From: Isohypsibius dastychi
Lineage: Eukaryota > Tardigrada > Eutardigrada > Parachela > Isohypsibiidae
Direction of reading: 5' to 3'
NCBI GenBank assembly: GCA_034696485.1
Contig: JAQIWT010000097.1
Span: 1-36,405 of the forward strand
Length of the DNA stretch: 36,405 nt
Under the pieces are notes generated by a model, which was given only the letters and a program-made list of their open reading frames with translations, was not told where the DNA came from and searched no databases. Made by a program: the position numbers and the translations under genes. Positions 1 to 10,182 of this stretch are shown here, one piece after another; within the stretch, counting starts at the first letter, position 1, and each line of letters opens with the position of its first letter.

Positions 1-125
1 CCGCAATCCGCATTTCCCCGCAATCGTAAATTTCCGCAACGCAACGCAACGCAACCGAGACTCTCCGCAACGCAATTGCGGGGAATTGCGGAGATCTTCC
101 GGTTCCGCAATGAATTGCGGGCCGG
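1..125. repeat. CGCAA-rich repeat with nested palindromes
   Basis: The left edge is built from CCGCAA/TTGCGG words. Four CGCAA pentamers stand in tandem near 35-54. TCTCCGCAA (62-70) faces TTGCGGAGA (86-94), and CCGCAAT (105-111) faces ATTGCGG (114-120). This looks like the end of a low-complexity or foldback repeat lying just beyond the last visible lectin exon. I do not recognise a named element. Confidence 0.6.
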
Positions 126-131
126 GACTGA

Positions 132-2596
132 TTACTTGTACATAACACAGTCTCCAACTATGAAGGGTCAGAAAAAATCGCGTGTTGTTTAGAGTAACCT
201 TCCTGACCTTCATTCCAGTTGACAAACGGGACTTCCTCTTCCCCTCCAGTCGAGTTTCTCCATTTCCATGTGCCAGTATCCCTCCCCGAAAAATCGATCG
301 AGAGTCCAATCCAAACGAAACTTCGTGACCTTTGAACTAGTCTCTCCACACACTCCTGGTCCATCGCATTACGAATAACAGCCAAACTCGCATTCAAAGT
401 AGCGCAGAACGCCGTAGCATTTGACCATTTTCTAATTCGCCCGGCATCCAAATCTGTGCGAATATCGCGATCCAGCGGTGATCCAAACTGTTCCATATAG
501 CAATAATCCCCACCGCATTCGTCATGGAAGCCAACTGGACAACTGGAGGGTCTGGGAGCCAGTGGTCTGATGCAGTCTCCTGTAGAATTCTGCTCTTTTA
601 CTCAGAACAGAGTTAACAGCAGAAAGAAGCCAAATTACCAAACCGAATTTCACAGGCTGCAAAGTCAGCAACTTCGTCACATCTGTGAGTGTACCAGTCG
701 GATTCCTCGTGTATGTGTACACATTTTTGCCCCTCACGAATTCGGAACGAGTTCAGCTGACTAAACTGCGCTAGACAGCCGTTTTCCCAGGTCAGACTCC
801 CATTAACCATTTTTGCACCAATCTTCATTTGCAGCGGGGCTGATCTACGAATGACAAAAAACGGCGCTTAACCACAAAAAGGTCGAAACCCCGAAACGTG
901 TACTGACCCCAGACTGGCATTCTTGACTGCGTAACCTTGTTTCTGGAACCAGTTTGATTCCAAAACCGCTAGCTCATACACATTCAGAACAGCTGCTGGG
1001 GTGGATCCCGACCTCGCGGCGCAGACTTCTGCAAATGTGCGCCCTGTACTGTTACTCCAGGGAAACACACCCAGACAGACATTTTGCGTGTACGAAAAAC
1101 CAGGTGGACATCTGTCCGCCATGTTTGGTTTGGACATTGTTTGACTTGAGTCTCCTAGCGCTTTCCAGATCGGCGCTCCAGAACACATGCCACCGGAAAA
1201 TGAAAAACCAGTCAGGCATGCAGAAGATATTGCAGCTCTGTGAACGGGATAGCTGGCATCTGTCAATGTTTGAGTTCTCATGGGGTTCATATTGGCGTGG
1301 GAAGAGTTATGGTTAACCTTTTGCCATTTTGCAAATATAGTTCTCGCGAAGGTCGCAGCTGTCGGCGCCCCAAGTTCCTGCTTGGTTCTCGCCTCGAAAG
1401 TTCATGTAACGGCCTTCCATGTAGTAACACTGGACCTGTAACATATCAGTCAATGAAGTATTTGTAAAGTTGGCAACGTTTCTTAAGTGCTACCTGCGAT
1501 TCATTCCTTTGTTTGTACCGGTTGAAGTTGATATAATCTATTGTAGACTGATCAGTCCAACAAAGTTTCTTTATTGCTTGGTCTTCATGAAGTCCGATCC
1601 AGCGTCTCCGCTGATCGATACCCAGCTCACCAATGAGGAATTGTTGCTCGTGGGTATCGTGTATTGAAACGAGCTGGGAGCTTTTGGATTGATCGGTGGG
1701 ATGACGATAGAAACGCTGACAAGCCTTGTGGGCATCCATCCACGTTCTCCGGTCATGTGCGGGCGAAAACCAGTAGCAGAATGCCCCTGTCAAAGCCAAC
1801 GAATTTATCTACACCAAATGCATGTTGCGGGAACAGACTTTTCCCTTCCGAATACCATTTTCTTTCAAGTCAATCACAAAAAAAAGCAGAAGTGTTCAGA
1901 AAGAATGGTTGACCAGCGCAATTTGCACTTGTTCGATTCTGTGACTTACCGTACTCGAGGCATCTGTCGCATCCCGGTGGACAACCCCATCTCGATTTTG
2001 CCAACACTGATTCCTCCACCTGCCGCGGTTTTTCCTGTTTTGTCTTGAGACAAATAAATGGATGTCTTTGCATACTGCACCACTCTTCCACCCATCTGCC
2101 GTTAGATCTTTTCATCAATGGACAATAGCCACTGCCTTTAAGCGTCACATTCTCCTCCCAGGCACGGAATGTGTTCGCCACGCTCAGAAAGTTCGTTCGA
2201 GAGGCAGTCTCTCTATTTGGCGCAATGTGGAAAAGATCGTCTTCACGGTCAGATGAGAAATTCACGTTCTTAAGAATCGACTTGACAAATTCGTAGTTCT
2301 CCAAAGTGACAGTTGCCAACCGCGAATCGAGATCTTGACAGATTCTTTCCGCACCATCTGAATCCCCTCTGACAGTTGAGACGTAGAAACATTCACCAGT
2401 TGCGTTGGCGTAGAACCACTGGCCATCTGTTGTTTTAGCTGGCCTTGTACATTGTTCTTACATCGAGAAATGAAGTTGAATAAAAGATCGACTTTTGAAC
2501 GAGATCAGAGCTACACAAACCTTGAGTCGAATCATTCGCAAGAATGGCACTTCCTATCATCAACAGGATACAACATGGATGCGACAATTTCAACAT
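132..2596 (-). CDS. Secreted multi-domain C-type lectin (four CTLDs), 3' end uncertain
   Basis: Eight exons join in consistent phase: 2596-2521, 2456-1950, 1786-1494, 1435-1318, 1259-908, 844-639, 579-208 and 157-132 (649 codons). Residues 1-20 form a signal peptide (MLKLSHPCCILLMIGSAILA). Four C-type lectin domains follow, at about 26-165, 184-331, 365-515 and 530-649. The second and fourth carry the family WIGL motif (WIGLHEDQ, WIGLSIDF), and cysteines recur at the expected spacing (for example YGAFCYW, ENYICK). No EPN or QPD calcium/sugar motif is visible, so carbohydrate binding is doubtful. Many NxS/T sites fit an extracellular protein. The last exon reads to a TAA just before the CGCAA repeat, cutting the fourth CTLD after DCVMYK. 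Alternatively a donor (AA|GTAATC) there leads to exons beyond the window. Nematode clec proteins are commonly gut or immune effectors; that role is inference. Confidence 0.85.
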
Positions 2597-3318
2597 GGTC
2601 CGATATGAAGAGAAACTGAAGAATGAGAGTCTTTTCATTCCGCCAAAAATTATTGCATTTGGAATTTATGAACCACGTTTTGTTCATTCGAAAACAACAT
2701 GTATGTGGAAGGACCAGTCTTCAGACGTAGCCCTAGGTTATATGTGATAACATCTTTGATCAAAGTCAAATACGAGAGTGCACCCGTGAGCCGTCTTTGC
2801 CGGTATCAGAAATGTTTGAGTTACAGAAACATACACTTTCTGTGATTAAAAGCTATGTCCACACAATATGGCTCCACTGCATTCAGCAGCGAACACAGCA
2901 CGAAAAAAAAGCTTGCCAGAATTGCGGTAGTTGCATTTTTATCAGAATACTAATAGTACGATGTCTTCCTTCGGAGCCGTGCACGAAATATGGACACGCC
3001 TAGCGCATAAGGATGAAGAATTAGAAACGTCATCCGACTTCTCACAATATCAAGCTCGTCGAAACGTAGAGTTCTCAGAAAGCACTCTGTATGACTGACG
3101 ACGCTTTTAGTGGAAGCTGGCGGCGCTTGGCATTGAATATTGAATTTTACGTGTTCTCGCTCTAAGCCTAGTATTCAGCCACAACACAAGCGTTGTATTC
3201 CGCTCCACACATGAGGATGTTGAAACGGGAAAAATAAGTAGAAAATGGAAGAAAAAATGGTAATGAATAGCCAATCACTTGACAGGTACGCGAGACAACA
3301 GCTGGATTTCATTCGCCG
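2597..3318. other. Intergenic region upstream of the lectin gene
   Basis: No convincing exon on either strand. The region lies between the start of the lectin gene and the end of the Pmp3-like gene, both on the minus strand, so it should hold the lectin promoter. The only structured site seen is the GATA/TCF-like cluster at 2745-2765. Confidence 0.5.
2745..2765. promoter_or_regulatory. Candidate GATA site plus TCF-like palindrome
   Basis: TGATAA (2745-2750) lies three bases from the perfect 12-bp palindrome CTTTGATCAAAG (2754-2765), about 150 bp upstream of the lectin start codon. TGATAA is the known intestinal GATA-factor core in C. elegans, and CTTTGAT matches the TCF/LEF core on both strands. 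Use as a regulatory site is inferred from position only. Confidence 0.35.
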
Positions 3319-3568
3319 TTATTTCCGTTTTGTCGTGCAAATGATGAATAGAGCCTGTGAAAGAAATAGACTTTGAGAATCAAAGGCATGTTTTAAGAAA
3401 TATCACAGAAAGCATTCTCACATGAACGATTCCTGGCACAACTCCGAACAAAGTCAGGCAAATATTTATGATGAGATCTCTGTTACACCCGCACACTAGG
3501 AATACTCCGAGAGGTGGTAGGATGATTGCACAGAGGATCTTTATGACATCGAAGCATTTGATGGCCAT
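3319..3568 (-). CDS. Pmp3/UPF0057-family small membrane proteolipid
   Basis: Two exons (3568-3422 and 3354-3319) are joined across a 67-nt GTGAGA...CACAG intron in phase 0, giving about 60 residues. The protein is two membrane helices around a short polar loop. It contains the family signature LPPLGVFL...GC...DLIINICLTLFG..PGIVHA and ends in a basic TTKRK tail. Members (yeast Pmp3, plant RCI2, nematode relatives) sit in the plasma membrane and affect membrane potential and salt tolerance. The length is normal. I chose the ATG at 3568 because it directly follows an acceptor-like TTTGTCAG, which could be a spliced-leader site. No operon partner is evident. Confidence 0.88.
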
Positions 3569-4304
3569 GTCTGACAAACCCGAAAAAAGATGCCAAGTGG
3601 TCGCCGAAAATTGTTTTTCTTGAACGAAATTAATCTCACCTCAGAGATAAGTCACAAGCGGATAGACCACAATATTGCTACTCTGATATTTGGACGATCC
3701 ACACGATATAGAACAGTTCAGAAGAGAAGCTGCTTCAGGGTTGCTAGGTGCAACACATTTGTGGCTTCAATTTATTTTCAGCGGCCTACTGATGTGTGAG
3801 AGAACTTAGTTTAAAACTTCGATAACCAGACTCCAAGACCCTACAGTATGACATACAATCGGTCTAGTACAGATAGTCATGTTCTTGGTTACTTGAACGG
3901 GAGTGGTACCCATAACGAATGTTCCAAGAGAGGTGGTTCATATACGTAATTGGTTCAGTTTCGTGTTCCGCGTTAATTGCGGCTCACTCTACGGGTAATA
4001 AGCACTTGGGAAACAAACTGATTCCCGAAACATGGCGATCAACATACCAGGAAGTGTTTTTTACAGTAACAAATCGCAAACATACTTTTTTTCTTCGGTT
4101 TTTAAACTACCGATAAATCGTGGGAACACTGAAGTGTTAAGATAAGAACAATACAAGACTGATGTAAATACCTGCCCGTCATTGAAAACCTAGAACACGC
4201 TGAAGTCTTTCCATAATTAAACACCGTGCATATTCTTGCACGCAAATAAATTTCGTATGAAAAAGTGCAATAGGACGAATACCGCTAGTACACATAACTT
4301 CTTC
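3569..4304. other. Intergenic, nothing recognised
   Basis: Only short open frames without domain or splice support are present on both strands. I see no RNA gene or repeat. The sequence follows the decayed receptor gene and precedes the Pmp3-like start. Confidence 0.5.
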
Positions 4305-5735
4305 TCAGTTGGCAGGTGCTACACACTCAACCACCAGGTCGACTTTGATCCCACGAAAGTTGACCTTACTCGTCTACAAAACCACGTCATTGTAGCTACG
4401 TCACCCAGTATTCATTGACATACATGACATGAACTGCTAGAACGATCATTGGCAGAATGATGGTGACACACATACCGACTGACACCAACAATGTCAGCTT
4501 AACTGACATAACAAAACTCTTTAACTGACCACGTCACTGAAAATGTTGCGTTGATATCTCTGCATTTGGTTATTACCATCAGAGCTCTGCTGACATCTTT
4601 CGCATCAAAGGGTGGCACACCAGTTGGCCATTCCGATGATAGCGAGGTGGTCGTTCGCTTGTCGGACTCATATCGCCACACCGTCTACAGATAGAGCATT
4701 ACATCACGGAATTTGAGGAACAAAGTGCTCGCTCGCTTTTTTCACACCTCAACGCAGTTGCACGTAAAATTCCATCGGCCGAAGTCAACATTAGCAATTC
4801 TCATGCCAGCAGTGTTGAAATAGAAAGGTCTTGATGGTAATGAAAAAGTTCGGTTCCAGAAACGTGTTGCAATGAATTGTGCGTCTGGATCAGTTTGCAA
4901 CAAATAGTTCTCATCCAGAACCTGCAACAGTAAATCAACAACGCGTGGTGACTTGAAATGAAGAACAGACAACAGAGTTACCTCGAACAAAACTTCAACC
5001 GATTCAAACGAGGCTATTGCAACATCGTTGCGCTACGTACATTAAAAAAAGTGGTGAAAACCCTTTCAAAATCCAAAGATTTCAAGGATGACGATGCCTG
5101 CTGATTTGGGTTTAACGGCGGAAAATAGGCCACATCTGTCCTGTTCTTGATGCGATCAGTTACATCTCTTATCTTCTCCCAGTCTGGAAACGGGTTGGAG
5201 AAAATAATCAGGCTTTTAAACCCTTCTCGAGCTGCCTGCCCATAAGAATACAATCGTGAATCAGCCATTCACCCAATGAAGCATATTTGTGACCTGATCA
5301 TCGTTATCCGTTTCCATGTAGGCTTAGTGCTGTTGGGAACGGTCCCACTCCCAGAAAGGCGGGCCCGCTGAATTTGTGAGCGTACTGTTTTTAGCGCTAT
5401 AAGGGTGTATTCCGTTTATACTAACCGACAGTTGGCAGAACGATTTTTCAATTCAAAACCCCGTCTGAATCAGTTCTAAATCCATACATTTACTAGTAAA
5501 TCCGCTTTGCTTATGTGATTTCCAAATTTGACCGGTCACTTCAACCATCTCCCCACCTGCCTCCACGCAATTGTAATCACCGCTTTTATAGATGCGTTGT
5601 CGTGTCGAGTATCTCATCAGCTGCAGGTAGGTTGGACCAAGTCTTTCGGACGGGCCTTCCAAGAATGAGCACTCCGTGATTGCAAACCCTGCATCACTTA
5701 AATGGAAACTGATGCAGCTCGTGATTAAATATGTA
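4305..5735 (-). pseudogene. Decayed copy of a gcy-type receptor ectodomain gene
   Basis: Exon remnants in order are 5735-5453, 5329-5294, 5235-5098, 5032-4982, 4921-4748, 4684-4577, 4502-4420 and 4373-4305. Several match the plus-strand copy (6744-9521) exon for exon: the 138-, 51- and 174-nt exons are identical in length, and the protein is close (AAREGFKSLIIFSNP against AAQEGFKSMIIFSNP). The copy is broken in several ways. The start codon and signal peptide are missing. The five exons corresponding to 7739-8478 are absent, with only about 120 bp in their place. The 40-nt exon has lost 4 nt and shifts frame. A deletion of about 22 bp removes the juxtamembrane CGFEGE segment. The membrane helix (4502-4420) is still readable. 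No kinase-homology or cyclase exon follows. Confidence 0.75.
5651..5732 (-). repeat. Triplicated ~80-nt element, copy 1
   Basis: Read on the minus strand this matches the plus strand at 6547-6629 and the minus strand at 10183-10266. The upstream half can encode FNHELHQFPF. Here the element is fused directly to the receptor-exon remnant, replacing the region that carries the start codon in the intact copy. Confidence 0.6.
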
Positions 5736-5736
5736 A

Positions 5737-6060
5737 TTATGCGTGTTGCTCCCCAAGATGGCTAGTGCAGCGAAACATTTTCTTATCAATTCTAAATTTG
5801 CTATGGTACATAATACAAGCATTGCAAAGAATCCCACCGCAGCGTTCCCGGGCATAATCCTGCCAACCCCCCACTAAACGATGAAGCTTGACCTTTCTGG
5901 TCGAAATGTCCAACTGAACAATCAAGCAAGCCACACAATCAAGTGTTAAGGTTTGACTGGGCGATGCGAGAGTCCGGGGACTGGTTGGGGGCTGTTGGAA
6001 TTATGCCCGGAAATGCTGCGGTGAGATTCCGTGCAATGCTTGTATGGAATTTAAATCAAG
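5737..6060. repeat. Inverted repeat with ~65-bp arms (possible zinc-finger exon remnants)
   Basis: The minus strand of about 5815-5880 and the plus strand of about 5985-6050 share TTATGCCCGG, GCTGCGGTG, GATTC and TGCAATGCTTGTAT in the same order. Both arms can be read as a short cysteine-bearing peptide (CNACIMY and CNACMEF after a W..YAR stretch). The minus-strand frame goes on to SHLGEQH. A W...CxxC...HL...H layout resembles a BED finger, but this is weak and neither arm forms a complete gene. Confidence 0.4.
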
Positions 6061-6171
6061 TAGCTTGGCTGATTTACCCAATGGTGCTTCATTGAAAACA
6101 AGTTGATTAATAATGTTCGTAACACGAATTTAACCTTGATAGAATTCAATAAATCAAGAAATGATATAATA

Positions 6172-6242
6172 CACTGACCACCTCCACGAATGCCAGCATC
6201 ACAGAATGCTTCCTTGTCCGATGTCCGAGAGAGGGAGAACAT
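6172..6242 (-). pseudogene. Fragment of a BED-finger exon plus donor site
   Basis: The minus strand encodes KEAFCDAGIRGG followed by a GTCAGT donor. The BED gene has YREAFCKACIRGS followed by the same donor at 13096. The adjoining intron sequence (6100-6172 against 13025-13095) also looks related. The second zinc cysteine has become glycine, and no partner exons are present, so this is a duplicated, dead piece. Confidence 0.5.
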
Positions 6243-6304
6243 TAGGCCGATAAGTGATACAGTACAGTACAGTGACTCACTCTTGCGGCGGACTTACAGT
6301 ACAA

Positions 6305-6519
6305 GCCGCAGCATTTTAAGCCACAATCCCGCCACTCCCCCAGCGCTGCTCTGGGGGTCGTTGGGGAATGGAATCACCAGACCTCCGCCCAACTGGGATT
6401 TAATAAACTGACCAATCCGAAATTTGCCCCAGTTGGGCGGAGCTCTGATGATCCATTCCCCAACGACCCCCAGAGCAGCGCTGGGGGAGTGGCGGGATTG
6501 TGGCTTAAAATGCTGCGGC
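6305..6519. repeat. Foldback element: two ~92-bp arms, 30-bp spacer
   Basis: The left arm 6305-6397 is the near-perfect reverse complement of the right arm 6428-6519, with only a few mismatches and one indel. The spacer is AT-rich (6398-6427). The arms include CCCCCAGCGCTG and CCCAACGACCCCC. I see no transposase and no clear target-site duplication. It could be a MITE-like element or the scar of an inverted duplication, since it lies between the two head-to-head receptor copies. Confidence 0.85.
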
Positions 6520-6546
6520 GGGAATTTAAGAGCAGCACGCAGAATT

Positions 6547-6629
6547 TAATATTTAACCACGAGCTCCACCAGATTCCATTGTAATGATGCAAGGTTCGCA
6601 ATCACACAATGCTTCTTCGTAGAAGGCCG
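6547..6629 (+). repeat. Triplicated ~80-nt element, copy 2
   Basis: This plus-strand copy of the element also lies at 5651-5732 and 10183-10266 (both minus). It can encode FNHELHQIPL and then a stop. It begins within 30 bp of the right arm of the foldback element and ends about 115 bp before the start codon of the intact receptor gene. Confidence 0.6.
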
Positions 6630-6743
6630 ATCTCGAAATGAAAATGATTGCCAGAAACCAGATGACGTGTCGTTACTTCAATATTTAAGACACAAATTTC
6701 CGTTCTGGGGAATGAGAAGAGATTGTCTGACTACGTGAAAGAT

Positions 6744-9521
6744 ATGAGGCTCCCGCTATTTTTGCCAGTGTATTTTGGCTCTGCAGTGTGTTTGCAGCTG
6801 AATATCGTGGAGGTCATCATATCCAATACGCCGGTGAATGGCTATCGGGCTATCGCCCCAGTGTATGATGTGGCATTCGATTTACTCGGACCTTCCTACC
6901 CGCATCTAATGAGGAACTTTACACGTCAACGCATTTATAAAAGCGGTGATTACAATTGCGTGGAGGCAGGTGGGGTGATGGTTGAAGTAACCGGTCAACT
7001 TTGGGACATGACGAAGAACAACAAAGGATTGAATGTTGTTCTTGCTCCTGGTGAGTGATTCGTTTCTCTACACAGTTTAAATTTTCTGAAGTATAGAAAA
7101 CTAAGAAGACATATATAGATACCGCAAACTCGAATTCACTGGGAGTTCTGCCTAGGGTCCCGAAAGCAACCTGAGTCAGAGCTATTGCGCCACATATGGT
7201 AGATCTCAGTGACCTTTTATTTGGCTTACTGCTCGCGCAAAACTTCAAAAACACCTTGCATAAAAAACGATGTTACTCTACAGAATCCACCTGAAACCTG
7301 AAAGTAAACAATCAGGTGTTAGTAAACGATGAAAGGACCGAACTGATCAGAGAAAACGCTAACAGGCAAAAGAATGGCTCCCGCACGGCCGTCTCTCTTG
7401 ATCTGAGGCGGGGTTAACGCTGAATAATACGTCTGAAGTCAGTTTCGGTGTGCAATTTGAAATCGACTCACTTGAAACTTTTGAAAGTGCCATAAGGTGT
7501 AAATTATTTAAAATTTCACACCACGACAGGCTTTATAATGTTTCGCGCTGTATCTACTTCTACTGTATGTAAATCTGCTGTATTAAATCGAACGATATCT
7601 TTTAGTCACGCTATGCATGGGTCAGTTTAAGTCAACGATAGATTAACAAGCCGTTTTTCCTACATGGTCATGGCGCAAAATCCATCAGCAGTTCAGATTG
7701 CGCTAGAACTGCGGAACTGACGAGCTTTTATTATACAGGATGCAGCAGAGAAGCAATCGTACTGGGGGATTTCGCCAGAGGTAATGAGGTCAGGCTTGTG
7801 CTGTTCCATTATGTGCATATCATTTACTTGCTTCCAGAGCTGAACATGCTGGTCCTTGCCAGGTACGTATTACTTTCAGAATTTACAATTACGCTATCGG
7901 TGCTGAATGTTTTGTAGTGGTGCAAGTGACCCTGTGCTGGGGAACAAGCAACGTTTCCCAACAGTCCTCGCCAGCTCATCGGCGGATGCAAGTAGTATAA
8001 CAGACGGGCTTGTTGCGATGCTGGACCATTCCGGCTGGAAACGAACTACCTTGTTGTGCGACACGTTTGCAAACAACCCGTTCTTCCAAAACGCTTGTAA
8101 ATACTTCAGAGACCGTCTGATGGCCCACGCCACCAAATACCGGATAAGCATCACAAACTTTGACTCGAAAACTGCGAATATAGTTGACTACGGAGTGGTC
8201 ATGCAAACTGCCAAAAAACAAGCTCGAGGTTAGTGTTAACTGGTCAAGCGTTAAGTACGGTTTGCATCGGCGAATGATGCCTCTCTCGTAGTGATGATCA
8301 TCTTCGCACGCCCGACGGCAGTCCGCTCATTAATGGTACTGCAAAGCGTATGAATGTTGATTGGACCCTATCTTTGGGTTCATGTCGTTGATGAGTTGCA
8401 GATCAGCGCCGTGCGTCAAAACATGACCACAGACGACTTCGTAAAGTTCAACCAATTCATCCCTGCTTTTCACCACAAGTATCATTGTTGCTTTGAAGGT
8501 GTATTTCGCTCTGGAGCTTGGGGCTGTTCCTTACAGCACTGGGCATTCATGGAGAGCCGGTGACAATGATGACGAGGTCAACATAAGTTGATTTTGAGAG
8601 ACTGCTAATTATTAGATTTATTTTCACGAATAGGCTGCACAAGAAGGGTTTAAGAGCATGATCATTTTCTCCAACCCGAATCCGAACTGGAAAAACATAA
8701 CAGATGTAACTGATCGCATCAGGAACAGGACAGCTGTGGCTTATTTGCCGCCGTTAAATCCAAATGAACAGGCATGGTCAAATCTGGAATATTGGAATCT
8801 CGAAGTAACTTATTACTTAATCAAAATGTAGCGCAACGGTGCTGCAATATCTGCTTTTGAATCCGTTGCCATTTTATTCGAGGTAACTCTGTTTCAAGCC
8901 TTTGTCATTTGGTACATCGACCGTTATATCGATAGGTTCTGGACGAGAACTACTTAATGCACACTGACCCAGACACAAAATTCATTGCAGCACGTTTTTG
9001 GAACCGAACTTTTTCATTACCATCAAGAACTTTCTATTTTAACACTGTTGGCATGAGAATTGCTAATGTTGATTTCGGCCGATGGAATTTCACGTGCAAC
9101 TGCGTTGAGGTATGAAAAAAGAGAGATCTATTTCCAGAAATTCCGTTGTCTAATGCCGTTTCTGTAGACGGTGTGGCGATATGCGTCCGATAAGCGAACG
9201 ATCGCCTCGCTATCATCGGAATGGCCAAGTGGGGTGCAACCTCTGGATGCTCCCCTGTGCGGCTTTGAGGGGGAAAGATGCGAGCAAAGCTCTGATGGTA
9301 CTTACAGATTTCAGAGATAGGAACACATGGTTACGATCGGCGCTTTGTGTATTTTGCATTTGCTAATACTTCTTTTTCAGTTTGGCTGATTTCGGGGCTT
9401 TCAATCGGATTGTGTGTCATCATCATTGTTCCGACCATCGCTCTTGTGATTCATATCATGTACGGTAATCACGCTAACATATTTAGTTGAATGTTGCGAA
9501 TCTGGTTTTCCAGACGCGTAA
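6744..9521 (+). CDS. Receptor-guanylyl-cyclase-type ectodomain, membrane-anchored, no cytoplasmic domains
   Basis: Thirteen exons join in frame: 6744-7050, 7739-7780, 7838-7862, 7918-8228, 8292-8335, 8402-8478, 8537-8576, 8634-8771, 8832-8882, 8936-9109, 9168-9297, 9381-9464 and 9514-9521 (476 aa). A signal peptide (MRLPLFLPVYFGSAVC) leads into an ANF-receptor ligand-binding fold. Family marks are LAPGCSREA, SGASDPVLGNKQRFPT, DHSGWKRTTLL and the juxtamembrane CGFEGERC. One membrane helix lies at about 447-473 (VWLISGLSIGLCVIIIVPTI). Translation stops two codons later (Asp-Ala-TAA), so kinase-homology and cyclase domains are absent, and none is seen downstream. Nematode gcy receptors normally total about 1,100 residues and make cGMP. 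This product could bind ligand or pair with other receptors but cannot signal that way. The intron after NPNEQ uses a GC donor. It could instead be a young pseudogene whose frame has survived. Confidence 0.75.
7051..7738 (+). other. Long first intron of the receptor gene
   Basis: This 688-nt GTGAGT...TACAG intron lies within the plus-strand receptor gene. I see no nested gene or structured RNA in it. The other introns of the gene are 50-83 nt. Confidence 0.55.
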
Positions 9522-10182
9522 GGTCAACGTGGTGGTTATTGCACAAGACCAAGATCGTCATGACTCAAGACGAAGCCGGATGTTGCGCCTAATAAAATGC
9601 GAAGAAGTTATCTGTCGTAACCAAGAGTATTCCATTGACACCGTTTTAAGCCACAGGATATGCATGTTTAACAAGCATGGAACACACTCGATTTTGCCAA
9701 CTTTAATGTAGATGCAAAACCGCTGTTATGAATGTGCAACGTGGTGCAGTGTACTTGCTCTAGAGGAATAACTGTGTAGAAACATAACCGGGAATCTGGT
9801 CGTCGTGCTTCTGTATGGACCAGTTTTACCGGGGGTTCGGCAGTTCACTATACTGTATAGAGGACCTGAACTGGACCAATAGTCGAACACTTGTCCCCTC
9901 AACTCAGTAACCCGTGAACAAGTTTTTTCGTGCTTGTAAAACGCACGGAAACTTTGCTCATTCTGTGTACTGTCTTACTGCCTTTCTACCAGTGGTCACT
10001 TTCTCGTTGTCTTGGGGGCTATTTTGGGCGACAGTTCTTCGTTATAGAATGGGTCACTCATGATGTTGTCAACCGATAAGCACAGTTCCTTCTCATCGCC
10101 AAACATTAGCGGACCAGTCTTCTTGATTCGGCTGACATTTCTGGAACCTGGGAAGATCAGGGTCCCATCAATAGAGGTGGTT

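Noticed and set aside
1-125. Possible CRISPR-like array from the spaced CCGCAA words
   Set aside because: Units are 5-7 bp in both orientations with irregular spacing, and the window is eukaryotic.
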